Positions 36,029 to 46,800 of a stretch of 64,000 bases of DNA are shown here, piece by piece. The DNA comes from JBCCQH01 sp039024435. Lineage in GTDB: Bacteria > Bacteroidota > Bacteroidia > J057 > JADKCL01. The stretch spans positions 1 to 64,000 of the forward strand of contig JBCCQH010000005.1 in the NCBI GenBank assembly GCA_039024435.1, in the 5' to 3' direction. Below the pieces are notes generated by a model, which did no database searches, had not been told where the DNA came from, and saw only the letters and a list, made by a program, of their open reading frames with translations. The stretch's first letter is position 1; each line of letters begins with the position of its first letter. The translations under genes and the position numbers were made by a program.

Positions 36029-39000
36029 ATGAGCACAGTTATCGTGATGGTCCCCATCCACGCCGATGGGTACTTTCTCGGCCAGGATCGCATGGCCGCG
36101 GAAGCCTTTGCCGATTTTTCCCGCCTCCCTTATGCCAATGCGGAGCGGGATATCAATGCCGATACCCCCAATCTCAGCGAATCCATTCTGTCCGTTCCCT
36201 TTCAGAACAACAACCTGACTTTGGGCCAGGGGATGCACCTGCACTGGTCGCTGCCCGATGCCCTCACCAAGGGCAAAGCGGGCGGTACCCCCGACGATTT
36301 CTACGCGGTGCCCAACCGCTGGCTGGTCACCCGCAAAAGCACGCTTCTGGGCGACATGCAGTGGATCGTAGAAAGCGATTACCTCCATACGGACTCCGAA
36401 AATACCTACGGTGGCATCACCTATCCCCTGGATACGCCCAAAATCGAAGGCCAGCGCCACGGCTTCCTGGGCCGCCGATTCAACCGCATTGATTGGCAGG
36501 AAGATGGGAGCGCCGAACGCGTCTCCCGCCTGACCGCCGTCGGCTACGGTGAGCCTACCTTCGCGGCTTTCTATCCGAATTGCCACAGCGTATTTGGCTG
36601 TTTCGATCCGCAGGTCGATACCCAAGCCAAAACCGCGGGCCTGAGCTACCAGATCATCGGCTGGTACAGCGACAGCGCCCAGGATCCCGTCGCGGCCTGG
36701 ATCAGCGCCAATCCCTCCGCCACCAACGCGGAGATCGTCGAGGGCATCTACGACAACTTTACCTGGAACGTCACCTTGGACAGCGCCGATACGCTCCAGG
36801 GCATGGTTTGCTACGCGGACCTGCAGGTGGACATGTCCGCGACCAGCGACATTGAGGATACCGCCCAGCACGCAGACGCCACGGTCAGCGTGGGCAGTAC
36901 GGGGACGGAAGCCCTCTCCGCTTTCCTGGCCGACGACGCCAATTCCGAAGCTGACGCCACCGCCCGCATCCAATTGGAAGAGCAATTGGAAAACCTGCTG
37001 TTGCAGACCAAACTTTCCGCCAATGACCTGGACCTGGGCGCGCGCTTCGTGGAGGCACGCCACGAAAAGGGCTTTGTCGCCACCCGTGGGGGCAGCCTTT
37101 ATGAAGTGCATCCCGCGAGTGCGGACGCCAACGACAGCTCCGTCGACCTCAACCTGCCGCCCGGCCTGGAGACAACGCTGAGCGAACTCAACCTCGCCCA
37201 GCAATCCGAGGACGAGGCGGGCTACGCGCTGGAAAGCCGCCGCCAACAGCTCTACGCCGATTGGTCCAAGTACATGGTGACCGCCTATCCCCCCAATGGC
37301 ATCGATGAAGGCTATCCCGATGTGGATGCCGTACAACAATTCATCGCTTCGCAGGACATTCCCGCCATTCAGGATACCCTCCTCGACCAAGCCCGCGCGC
37401 AAATCGCCACCGCGGAACTCCTGTCCGCAATGCAAGTGCAGGTCAATGCTTTCAACGACAGTACGGTAGAATCTTCCCTCTTCCTGAGCGATCTGACCGC
37501 CGATCCCGTGAACCAGGGCCGCATCGTCCTCACCAATGCGACCTTCCCCAAAGGAGCGCCCTTTGCCACGCAGGTCACCGCCTTCAACGGCACCGACGCC
37601 AACCTCACCATGAACCTGGAATTCAATCAGGATTCGGCAGTCAAGTCCCTTTCCATGTGGGTCAACCTTGCCGGACAAAACGAATCGGGCGCGGCGCTGC
37701 TGTCCACCCAAGCCTTGGGCAAATTGATCGCCGAGGACGGCATTTTGGACTTCTGGGATACTTTCGCGATTGACGGCGTGGAGCAACCCAGCGACGAATC
37801 CCTGAAATGGAGCAGCTTGCCCAAGGAGCAGTGGTTCCACCTCTACGTGGAGTTCTCCACGGCTCTGGAAAACACCGACCTCCTCTACCTCTTCAGCAAC
37901 GGCAGCGCCGATTTTGCCGCGGGCAAATTGGGTGCGGTACGGGTCTTCAGCACCGCGCTGAGCGAGGATGAGCGCTATTTCGACCAAAATATGCTGGGGC
38001 AGTCCAACTTCGAACTGAAGCGGGTCGCGGGCCTGAAATTCTGGCAGCCCACGGAACCCGTCCTGCTGATCGAAGGTGAAGTCGTGGAGCCTACGGTACG
38101 CCACGGCGCGGACGGCCGCCTGACGGCAGACAAAAGCCTGGACTGCGACGGCACCACCGTGACCGAATTTCCCTTGGAGGCGGACGACCTCGACGGCGTC
38201 CTGACCGCAATCGCCGCGGGCGCATCCAGCAGCGAGGAACAAATCGGATACCGCAGCCAGGCGCAGCAACCTTGGAACCCCTTCCTGCTCGAATGGGAGG
38301 CGGAAATCCACCCCATGTCCGAAAGTGGCAACCTCAACATTGCCGACAAAAGTTTCGGGAGCGACTTCCTCACCACCAATTTCAGCCTGGACGAAAACAG
38401 CCCCGAACTCACCGTTCAGAATGGCAAAAGCGTGATCAGCGCGGCGGCGACTTACACGGGCCGCGCCATCCTCACCCCCTACGCGAAGACGCAGTTGCTG
38501 AGCACCATCGTGGGCCAATTGAATGGGCTGCTGGAAGCAAATTGCTACCAGGTCATCGGGGACATCTCGGATAACGATGCCACGCACTACGCCACCGACC
38601 TGAGCGACTGGTTCGCGAACAAGCCCACGCTGGAGGAATGGTTCGCCGACGACGCGGCCTACGACACGCAGATGACCACTTTTGAGGAATGGTACCTGGG
38701 CAAGCCCGTGTATTCCGCGGCGCCGCTCACGCTGCGGACGGTCTTCACCGATTCCACTACCAATACGTTCGACGAGACCGCTGCCCGCCTGAGCGACTTC
38801 AACTACGCCCTGATCAAAGCTTACCAGCAGGCCCGCAGCTCGCACTTCATCTCCCAGGCACTGAGTGGATTCAACAATGCGCTGCTCATGCACCAGCAAG
38901 TGATGCAACTGCCGGTGGAGGATCCGCTGGGCTTCGAGGACTACCAGACCTTTACGAATCAGGTCGCGGAATACGTCGCGGACAACAACAACCTGGCCGC

Positions 39001-40462
39001 ACTGCCGCTGAACGACTTTTTGCCGATCCGTTCGGGGGCGATGCGCCTGACCAAGCTCACCCTGATCGATTCCTTCGGGCAATCCAAGGAACTGGACATC
39101 TCCAATCTGATCAAGGCGGGGCCCATGGAAACGCCGACCACACCCGTGGCCAACCTGGGCGAGGACGATGTCTGGCTGGCGCCGCGCTTCGTACAGCCCG
39201 CGCGGCTGAACTTCCGCTGGCTGTCCGCGAACAGCGGCACCCAAGAGCTGAACTCCCATCCCGACAGCACGCCGATCTGCGGCTGGCTCCTGGCCAACAA
39301 CCTGGACAACAGCCTCGATGTGTACGATGCCGACGGCTTCCCCATCGGGGTGATCGACCAGGAGGCGCGCTGGCGCGCGGTGCCCGGTACGGACGTGGTC
39401 GTCAATCCGAAAAACATCGCAAATGAGACCTTGCGCAAAATCGTGGAGCGCCTGGCCCTGGTCTACAACGAGACCGATACCAACAATGAAAAGCGCGACT
39501 TCCTGCAAGCGTTCATTTCCACTACGGACGCCGCCCTGGCGGACATCGACCCGGAAACCTACGTACACCATAACCAGATGTCCCTGCTCATGGGACGGCC
39601 GCTCGCCATCGTTCGCGCCAATCTGGGCTTGGAGCTGAAGGGCGATCCCGCGATCCACCACGGCTGGGTCGAATTTCTCCAGGATCTGGGGCGGACCAGC
39701 CGCGACACCAATGCTTTCGACGCGGTCGCGGTCCCGGTGCGGATCGGCGAGCGCGGCCAGTTGAACGACGGCACGGTGGGCTATTGGCAAGAAGATACCG
39801 CGGGCGAACTGGGCAGCGTGTTTCACACCACGGCGGAGACCAGCTCGGTTTCCAGTGGCGCGATCCACACCTACGAAGCGGATGCGCTGGACATCACCCT
39901 GAACCTGGGCGGCGACACCACCGCGCTGACCTTGCTGGTCGATCCCCGCGGGGATTTTCACGCCACGACAGGCCTCCTGCCTGTGCAGAGCCTCTACGTG
40001 CCCCAGTCCCTCTACGCCGATGCCTTGCAGCGGATCAACATCACGTTCCTGACCGCCCCCATCCTGACTGGCGCCGAGCAGATTGCACTGCCCTTGCCGA
40101 ATGAGCTCGGCTACGAGTGGTCCTGGCTCGCCAAAGACCGCTTCAATTGGACGGAAGTGGCCCGCCAGGGCGTCCTCCGCAAGGATACCCTCGTGAAGGC
40201 TTTCGACGATGGTGAGGCCATCTGGACCGAACTCCTGGCCCAGGGCTGGATCACCGCGATCGACCGCAACCGCGCCCGCATCGTCCCGCTGGACCAGCGC
40301 ACGGAAAGCGACCTCTCCGACCCCATGAGCGCGCAAACCAAGGCCATCGAAGCGCTGCTGGATGCGGGCCACATTGTTCCGCCCGACCTCAAGGCAACCT
40401 TCAGCAGCAAGCAAGTCCTCAAGGAAGGCTGGCTGAAGCTGTCCCCGAATTCGAACAAATAA
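36029..40462 (+). CDS. Giant-gene cluster protein A, 1477 aa, LamG-like insertion
   Basis: I do not recognise the overall family. There is no signal peptide (MSTVIVMVPIHADGYFLG) and no membrane helix. Residues 60-250 contain aromatic, proline-rich motifs (MHLHWSLPDAL; NRWLVTRK; GYGEPTFAAFYPNC; IIGWYSD). Residues about 490-660 look like a concanavalin/LamG-type jelly roll (SLSMWVNLAGQ; WFHLYVEFS; LGAVRVFSTALSEDERYF). The remainder is mixed, with a segment near 1180 (NQMSLLMGRPLAIVRA). It heads five co-oriented genes. CAACTAAACT directly precedes its ATG. Codon use is strongly GC-biased. It is probably a structural or carbohydrate-contacting protein, but that is inference. Confidence 0.6.
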   Translation: MSTVIVMVPIHADGYFLGQDRMAAEAFADFSRLPYANAERDINADTPNLSESILSVPFQNNNLTLGQGMHLHWSLPDALTKGKAGGTPDDFYAVPNRWLVTRKSTLLGDMQWIVESDYLHTDSENTYGGITYPLDTPKIEGQRHGFLGRRFNRIDWQEDGSAERVSRLTAVGYGEPTFAAFYPNCHSVFGCFDPQVDTQAKTAGLSYQIIGWYSDSAQDPVAAWISANPSATNAEIVEGIYDNFTWNVTLDSADTLQGMVCYADLQVDMSATSDIEDTAQHADATVSVGSTGTEALSAFLADDANSEADATARIQLEEQLENLLLQTKLSANDLDLGARFVEARHEKGFVATRGGSLYEVHPASADANDSSVDLNLPPGLETTLSELNLAQQSEDEAGYALESRRQQLYADWSKYMVTAYPPNGIDEGYPDVDAVQQFIASQDIPAIQDTLLDQARAQIATAELLSAMQVQVNAFNDSTVESSLFLSDLTADPVNQGRIVLTNATFPKGAPFATQVTAFNGTDANLTMNLEFNQDSAVKSLSMWVNLAGQNESGAALLSTQALGKLIAEDGILDFWDTFAIDGVEQPSDESLKWSSLPKEQWFHLYVEFSTALENTDLLYLFSNGSADFAAGKLGAVRVFSTALSEDERYFDQNMLGQSNFELKRVAGLKFWQPTEPVLLIEGEVVEPTVRHGADGRLTADKSLDCDGTTVTEFPLEADDLDGVLTAIAAGASSSEEQIGYRSQAQQPWNPFLLEWEAEIHPMSESGNLNIADKSFGSDFLTTNFSLDENSPELTVQNGKSVISAAATYTGRAILTPYAKTQLLSTIVGQLNGLLEANCYQVIGDISDNDATHYATDLSDWFANKPTLEEWFADDAAYDTQMTTFEEWYLGKPVYSAAPLTLRTVFTDSTTNTFDETAARLSDFNYALIKAYQQARSSHFISQALSGFNNALLMHQQVMQLPVEDPLGFEDYQTFTNQVAEYVADNNNLAALPLNDFLPIRSGAMRLTKLTLIDSFGQSKELDISNLIKAGPMETPTTPVANLGEDDVWLAPRFVQPARLNFRWLSANSGTQELNSHPDSTPICGWLLANNLDNSLDVYDADGFPIGVIDQEARWRAVPGTDVVVNPKNIANETLRKIVERLALVYNETDTNNEKRDFLQAFISTTDAALADIDPETYVHHNQMSLLMGRPLAIVRANLGLELKGDPAIHHGWVEFLQDLGRTSRDTNAFDAVAVPVRIGERGQLNDGTVGYWQEDTAGELGSVFHTTAETSSVSSGAIHTYEADALDITLNLGGDTTALTLLVDPRGDFHATTGLLPVQSLYVPQSLYADALQRINITFLTAPILTGAEQIALPLPNELGYEWSWLAKDRFNWTEVARQGVLRKDTLVKAFDDGEAIWTELLAQGWITAIDRNRARIVPLDQRTESDLSDPMSAQTKAIEALLDAGHIVPPDLKATFSSKQVLKEGWLKLSPNSNK

Positions 40463-40495
40463 TCCTTTCCATTCCGTCCCATTGTCCTGCCCGGG

Positions 40496-40512
40496 CGCGG
40501 CCTACTGCCGCG
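40496..40512 (+). terminator. Short GC hairpin between cluster genes A and B
   Basis: CGCGGC (40496-40501) pairs with GCCGCG (40507-40512) around CTACT. No T-tract follows, so it is more likely an attenuating or mRNA-protecting hairpin than a full terminator. Confidence 0.3.
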
Positions 40513-40592
40513 TCACTGGGGCGGGGTAGGGGGACGCATATCCTGAAAACAACCTCAACTTAAAATCCAACACAACTAAACTGTAAATCAAG

Positions 40593-43500
40593 ATGAGCAA
40601 GAAACTACATCTGAAACTCGATGCCATCGAAAACGATCAGGTCCTCGACCTTTCCGGCAACGGTTTTCACGGAACCGTCATCAGCGGCGCGACCATTGTC
40701 GAAGACGATACCTTCGGTACCTGCTTGGAGTTTGACGGCAGCACGGGCAACATCGCCCTGCCCAGTTCCGAGACGGTGGGCCTGACCAACAACAGCTTCT
40801 CGATCAGCGCCTGGGTCTGCCCCTACGAAACCGGCCCGCGCAAGACCATTCTCGGGAGTGCAGGCACGACCAGTTACACCGGCCTGCAGGTGACCATCCA
40901 CAATGGCAGTCCCCACCTGGGATTTGTCAGCAGTGGAACCGTGGCGACTCCTACCGTCCTCGCCACCGATGAATGGTACTACGTGACCTGGATCTACAAC
41001 CTGGATACCCTCGAACAAACCATCTACATCGATGGCGACAACAAGTTTGTTGGCAGCAATAAACCCGGCTACACTGGGACCTCCGACCTCAAGCTCGGCA
41101 ACTGGAACGGCAATTATTTCTCGGGAAAGGTCTACGGTTTGCGGATCTACGACGAGGTCCTCAGCCAGGCGGACATCCAGTACGCAATGCGCGAAGACCA
41201 GGGCTGGCCGAGTGCCCGCGCCACGCATCCGATCGATTTTGACCTGTCGGATGAAGACCACCAAAACGTGCTTTACATCACCGAAACTTCGGATCAGGTC
41301 CTGCGGTTGGACATCAGCAATGCATCCACCAATTCGATTTATCTGGCGGACCTCACGGCGGCCCCGGTCAGTAGCCTGAACCACCACTTTGCGCTGCGCT
41401 TCCGTCCCGGTACCCTTTCGGAAACCAGTCTGGACACTACGGGCAGCGCGCCCATGCAGTTGAATGCCGATTCGGGGGGAGACTGGCAGATGGCTGGCCC
41501 CACCACCGATGCCTCCGGCATGGACGTGATCTACCTCCGCAGCAATGCTGGCGGCCTGACCATGGATCCCGACGCGATCCAAAGCATCCTCTTCGACAAT
41601 GTAGGGGCGGACGGCACCCAAGGTGCGCGCGGCACCCGCGTAGAATTGCAATGCGCAAATCTGGCCTACTCCGATGCCTTGACCGAGGAGATCGTCACCA
41701 CCCGTGAACTGCACCTGAGCGTGGTCAACCAGCGCGGTCAGAAAAACATCCCGCTGCACGTGGGCTTTATCGGGGACAATGGCGTGCTGAACACCGATGA
41801 AAGCATGGATCTGACCCTGCGGATTTCCAATGCGCAGCAATACGACGGGATTCACTCGGACACGGCGGCTTTGAAGTTCATCTACGATGCGGAGGAAGAC
41901 GCGCGCTCGGCCATGACCCTGACCTTCGCAACCAGCGCCGACAAGGACGATGAATGGGCCCTGATCGCCCCCACGGACATTTCCCACGTTGAATTCACCG
42001 TTTACCGCGAGAAAAATGACAAGGGCGAGCTCCAATCGCTGTCCGGCTGGGAGGTCATCAAATCTACCGACACCAACAACCCAGAGTGGATCATTTATCC
42101 GACGTCGGACCAGGCCTTGTATAGCGAAGATGATCCCGCGGGCAGTTCCTTCATCAACGTGGCCATCACGGGGATCAAAACAAAATTTCCCATCGGGCAC
42201 ACCTACCTGACCGTCGACTACAAGAACATTCCCAATTACTGGGACGGCCAGATGAAGGTGGCGATTGAGAAGCGTCCGTTGATCTACGCAGAAGGAGCGG
42301 TCGGCATTGGAATCCAGGATCCGAAAACTGTGGTCGCAATTCGGAAATCGAGTGACCACAATCCGGTCGGCATCGCCCAGGACCACGGAAACGGAGGCGG
42401 AAATTCCACTATGGAACTGACCACGATGGACAGCTCCGAAAACCAAGCCACTCGCCTCCTGCTTCGCGGCAATTCCGATACGGCGGACGTTGAATTCCGC
42501 AGTGGGGCTTTCGGTGCGGAAGAGGTCACCATGTTCATCGAAGGATCCAGTGGCAACGTAGGCATCGGTACGGAGGCCCCCACCACCCGGCTGGAGATTT
42601 CCGAGCTTCAAGATACTTCCGAAACCCAGCGACGCGGCCCGGGCTTGACCATCAGTACCAAGAATACGGATGACGTCCAATGGGAACTGGGCCGCATCGG
42701 CGGCGTGGTCGGCAACCTTACCGACCGGACTGGATATCCGGGTGGCCTGGCATTTTACACCAAGGCAGGCAACGGGAATACCAACACCGATTCCACCGAG
42801 CGCATGCGCCTCGACTACCAAGGATATTTGGGCATCGGAACCCAGAATCCGGAAACCCCGATTGCGATCCAGAAATCGAGTAGCCACGACCCGGTCGGCA
42901 TCACCCAGGAACACGGAAATGGAGCCGGGAAATCCACCATGGAATTTACCACGATGGACAATTCCGGCAACCAAGCCACCCGCATCCTGCTCCGCGGCAA
43001 CACCGATACGGCCGACGTCGAGTTCCGCACGGGACCCCACGGGTCGGAAGAGGTAACCATGTTCATCGAGGGGACCGATGGGTTCGTCGGGATCGGCACC
43101 GACGATCCCAGCGAAAGGCTTCACGTGAACGGTTCCCTGCGGATCGCAAACACTTACCGCCAACTCGTTGTCCCTGAGTTTGGGATCGATGATTTCTCCA
43201 ATACGGTCCTCGCCGCCTACATCGATGGGCGCGGCGTGGGTTCACAACTGCGGTTCCAGGGCGTCTCAAACGGCAGCTTTGTGGACATTGGCAACAACTC
43301 CGCGGGCGGCTTTGTGATCGAGATGAGCGACTATGTGAAGTTCAGTATCAACCAGGCGGGCCGGGTCGACATTCCGGGTTCGCTGTACATCAACAACCGC
43401 GTGGTCACCGGATCACCCTTCTCGGATGAACGCCTGAAACAGGACGCGGCTCCGATTGAATCGGCCCTGGACAAGGTGCTGGCTTTGAATGGGGTCACCT

Positions 43501-43778
43501 ACAAGTGGAACGAGGCGGGCGTCAACACCATTTTCGGTGAGCCCACCGACGCGATGACCCCGGAGCAAGAAGCGATGCGCACCGCAGAATTGGAGCGCAA
43601 CCAGATCGGACTGATGGCCCAGGCCGTGGAGGCCGTCGTGCCCGAAGTCGTCACCGAAGGTGAACAGGGCTACAAAACGGTAGCCTATTCCCAACTCGTC
43701 GCCTTGCTGGTAGAAGCCATCAAGGAGCAAAACGAAACGATTCAGGCCCTCAGCGACCGCCTGGACGCCATGGGTTAA
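40593..43778 (+). CDS. Giant-gene cluster protein B: LamG fibre with S74 self-cleaving chaperone
   Basis: A 1061-aa protein without a signal peptide. Residues 1-205 form a LamG/jelly-roll domain (FDGSTGNIALPS; SISAWVCPYE; WYYVTWIYNLD; VYGLRIYDEVLSQADIQYA). Residues 570-671 and 746-847 are two copies of a roughly 100-residue fibre repeat, each bracketed by VGIGT-type motifs. The last 120 residues are a peptidase S74 intramolecular chaperone (SDERLKQD, IGLMAQAVEAVVPEVV), with the predicted cleavage dyad Ser944-Asp945. Such chaperones trimerize fibres and then cut themselves off. It is therefore likely a trimeric receptor-binding fibre. Confidence 0.85.
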   Translation: MSKKLHLKLDAIENDQVLDLSGNGFHGTVISGATIVEDDTFGTCLEFDGSTGNIALPSSETVGLTNNSFSISAWVCPYETGPRKTILGSAGTTSYTGLQVTIHNGSPHLGFVSSGTVATPTVLATDEWYYVTWIYNLDTLEQTIYIDGDNKFVGSNKPGYTGTSDLKLGNWNGNYFSGKVYGLRIYDEVLSQADIQYAMREDQGWPSARATHPIDFDLSDEDHQNVLYITETSDQVLRLDISNASTNSIYLADLTAAPVSSLNHHFALRFRPGTLSETSLDTTGSAPMQLNADSGGDWQMAGPTTDASGMDVIYLRSNAGGLTMDPDAIQSILFDNVGADGTQGARGTRVELQCANLAYSDALTEEIVTTRELHLSVVNQRGQKNIPLHVGFIGDNGVLNTDESMDLTLRISNAQQYDGIHSDTAALKFIYDAEEDARSAMTLTFATSADKDDEWALIAPTDISHVEFTVYREKNDKGELQSLSGWEVIKSTDTNNPEWIIYPTSDQALYSEDDPAGSSFINVAITGIKTKFPIGHTYLTVDYKNIPNYWDGQMKVAIEKRPLIYAEGAVGIGIQDPKTVVAIRKSSDHNPVGIAQDHGNGGGNSTMELTTMDSSENQATRLLLRGNSDTADVEFRSGAFGAEEVTMFIEGSSGNVGIGTEAPTTRLEISELQDTSETQRRGPGLTISTKNTDDVQWELGRIGGVVGNLTDRTGYPGGLAFYTKAGNGNTNTDSTERMRLDYQGYLGIGTQNPETPIAIQKSSSHDPVGITQEHGNGAGKSTMEFTTMDNSGNQATRILLRGNTDTADVEFRTGPHGSEEVTMFIEGTDGFVGIGTDDPSERLHVNGSLRIANTYRQLVVPEFGIDDFSNTVLAAYIDGRGVGSQLRFQGVSNGSFVDIGNNSAGGFVIEMSDYVKFSINQAGRVDIPGSLYINNRVVTGSPFSDERLKQDAAPIESALDKVLALNGVTYKWNEAGVNTIFGEPTDAMTPEQEAMRTAELERNQIGLMAQAVEAVVPEVVTEGEQGYKTVAYSQLVALLVEAIKEQNETIQALSDRLDAMG
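42300..42603 (+). repeat. Fibre repeat copy 1
   Basis: This encodes the first of two similar roughly 100-residue units in protein B (from GIQDPK through MFIEGSSGNVGIGTEAP to RLEIS). The second copy starts 528 bp downstream at 42828. The two share long near-identical stretches (EEVTMFIEG, TADVEFR, NQATR). Confidence 0.8.
42828..43131 (+). repeat. Fibre repeat copy 2
   Basis: Second copy of the fibre repeat of protein B, from GIGTQNPE to VGIGTDDPSERLHVN. It directly precedes the shaft segment leading to the S74 chaperone. Confidence 0.8.
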
Positions 43779-43785
43779 ATGCGTA

Positions 43786-43813
43786 GGGTGCGGGGCCTCC
43801 CGGTCCCGCACCC
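43786..43813 (+). terminator. Strong hairpin between cluster genes B and C
   Basis: A perfect 9-bp GC-rich stem, GGGTGCGGG (43786-43794) with CCCGCACCC (43805-43813), around a 10-nt loop and 7 bp after the stop of B. The following bases (CGAATTTCTCCC) are only weakly T-rich. It may attenuate transcription into the nuclease gene. Confidence 0.5.
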
Positions 43814-43879
43814 CGAATTTCTCCCTCCCGTCGCGGACGGGAACCAACCAACAACTTATACCAACTAAACAAGAATATC

Positions 43880-46800
43880 ATGCCAAATATAAACGTCGTT
43901 TACTGGAACCTGGAGGAGTTTGGTGCCGATCCCAACCCTTCGAAAATCAACGTTCCCTACAAAGATCGCTGTCGTTTCATCGCCTACGCAGCACTCAATA
44001 TGGAGGCGGATATCATCTGCGTTACCGAACTGATGGGCAACATCGCTCAATATGAATCGAAGTTGAGAACCCTCCAAAGTCAATTGAATCTTATTTTCGA
44101 CAAGAATGATGGCCCCCAGGGAAACTGGTACTTCGACTACATTCCGAGTGCCCTCAAAGATGATACCAACATTACCCGCGATGCCAACGGCTATTACGAC
44201 TCAGAAACGGCCACTTTTGCAAGCAATAGCGACCTCGAGTTCTCAGGCATCAACGGCAGATATGCCAATAAAGCGGAAGGATATGCGGTCTTTTGGAATC
44301 AGAACGTCGCCAAATTCAGCATGTCAATGCCTCCCAAGTTAAGATCAATGAATCTGGTCACCCGTGAACTCGGCTCGGAATGGACCGATAACGAACAGTC
44401 ATTTGGGGTATGGGGCTACCAGAAAAAATCGACCAAAAAAGCGATGCAGGGGGATCCAATACTAGACAATGTCGATTACGATGGCAATCTACTTCGCATC
44501 GCCTGCACCCTTCCTAAAGGAACCATATTCCCCAGCGACGCGGGACTCAAGGATGACAATCAGCAAACCTTGGAGGATGCAGGATCAATCACCACAGCGG
44601 AGATAGACCTCAAGTCCAGTTACACTATACCCAAGGGTACAATCATTGGTAAAGAGGGCGTGCGATACAACTATATGGATGCTGAATTTGTCGAACGGGT
44701 CGCCATTCTTATCCCGGGACTCTACCGATTGACCGAAAATTATACCCTCCCGGACAATGGTACCTTCATTCCCAAGCATTGCCTTTCCCTGGTGATGGAG
44801 GGCAGGGAAACCTTTAGCTATTATGGTGACCTACCTGACGAAGATCACCACCTTTGGTGGCGATATGACAATGCGGGAATCCAACACAACCGATTCTGGG
44901 CCACGTGGGGGGGATATCCTTACACCGAACAGAGCGCAACGGGTGAAGATACCTATACGTGGAAAGCGCTACCGTTCGGAGGATCAGGCTACGGGTTTTA
45001 CGAAAAAAACAAGTATGACCAAAATTCTTCAACGAATCCAAAAGGAGAAACTGAAATCAATCCGATTTACTATTGGGACGAAAAGCTGGCGAGATTGGCT
45101 TATCCTCATTATAAAAATTCCTCAGGTAAGCTGGCTCCATTCACGGACCTCTTTCCCGATTACCCTTACCGTACGGAACGAAAAGTCGAACTCTCACAGG
45201 CTGGACTCCTGCGCACCCGGAGACCAGCATTTTTCACCATTCGGGTCAATGATGCTAACAATACGCTTTATCCCATTACCTTGACCCACTCGGTGAACTC
45301 TACCGCAAGACTCCCAGAAGAGGACAAGGATAAGAAGCCAAAGAAAAATTCCAACAATCGACCTTACGGAAATCGCCTTGCTACTTTCGCGCGATCCCTC
45401 TACGAAGCTTTTGACCACGACGAAATTGTTGAAATTGAGCCCACTACTGAGCCTACCACCGACCCAGTGGAACCAACGGTACAACATGGGAAGTACGTCA
45501 TGGCACCGGGAATGATCGGCGGCGATTTCAACCTTGATTTCTACGACCCCAAACTTACGAGATATGAACGGTGGTTCGCCGCCAGCGACTATACGCAAAC
45601 GTACGCAAATCACGGAGCTCACCTGACCTTCCTTCTGGAGAACTCAAATGGTGCGACAAGTGCTACGGACACCATGCAACTGAAGACCTCCATCCAAAAA
45701 GTATGGAACGATATGGGAGCAGATTTGGCAAACGTTTTCCCCGCAAATTTCCGCACCAATCAAAACGACAATGTCTGTTATCCTGGTGGAGTCGCAGGCC
45801 TCACCATCAATGACTATTATGAATATTCCTACGGCGACATCAACTACGGATACGTGTACGACTTGGTGATGGCCGTCGTCGAACTTCCCGATGACCGACT
45901 TGAACTTTCCCGAGTCGTAGAGGGTAAGGAAGCAGACGCTGATGAAACAAAGGACGAAAAACGGTACGATCGCATGAACTTCACGGCAAATTTTCCGCAG
46001 ATGCCGCTGGTCGCCCTCGAACCATTCGTCAGGAAAAAAAAATCTCACATAGTAGAAGATCTGAGCAATGGTCCCTACAAGAAAACCTACATCAATCCGG
46101 TAGGCCTCAAGCGGAACCAACGGTTCATCAACCGGACCGATGTCACCCTGACTGACGTTGACAAGAATGCGGTAACCGTGGATCTCTCTGCGGCAGTGCA
46201 GGCGGCCAATTTTGTCCGACGCTACATCAGTGACCACTTACCGGTCCTGGCTCCCCTGTCCTTCGCAACACCCGACCCGGCCAAAATACGGGTAGACTTG
46301 CGCCGAACAATCTTTTCCACCGACGTAACAAAAATGGAGGCCAACGTTTACGCCAACCTTTCCATACAATTCAAAACGAGCGAGGGAGAGGTAGCCGAAA
46401 ATCCTTATCTCATCGTTGTTTTGTCGTCCGACGTGGGCGCGTTTGAGAACCAAATGGATGACCCCAAGCGCAAAAAAGTAGTCGCGGTCTGGGATTCCGA
46501 TTCCAAGGCGTATTTGGCGAAATTCAAATTTCCCGATAACAGTGCCCCTTTGGCCGGCATATCCTACCGGATCAATGGCCGAAAACAAGCGGGTGGACTC
46601 ACCTTGTACTGTGCGCAAACCGCTTCCCTCACCCGAAGCAAGATTGTCTGTAAAAATACCCTCATCGTAGGCGAGTCAACTCCCGTGCTCGTGACGATAC
46701 TCAATGAGCAGGGTCTGGGCGCTACCTACGATGCGAAGAAGGAGGTAAAACTTTCTATCGCACCGACAAATGGGTCCCTTACCGATCTGACCCACGTCAG

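Noticed and set aside
35852..40414. A 1520-codon open frame antisense to cluster gene A
   Set aside because: Its composition (Gly, Val, Arg, Gln-rich with no domain) is that of a shadow frame. The sense gene's GC-biased codons rarely produce antisense stops, and the sense frame has recognisable LamG features.
40605..43163. An 852-codon open frame antisense to the fibre gene B
   Set aside because: Same codon-bias effect; the sense frame carries LamG, fibre repeats and the S74 chaperone.
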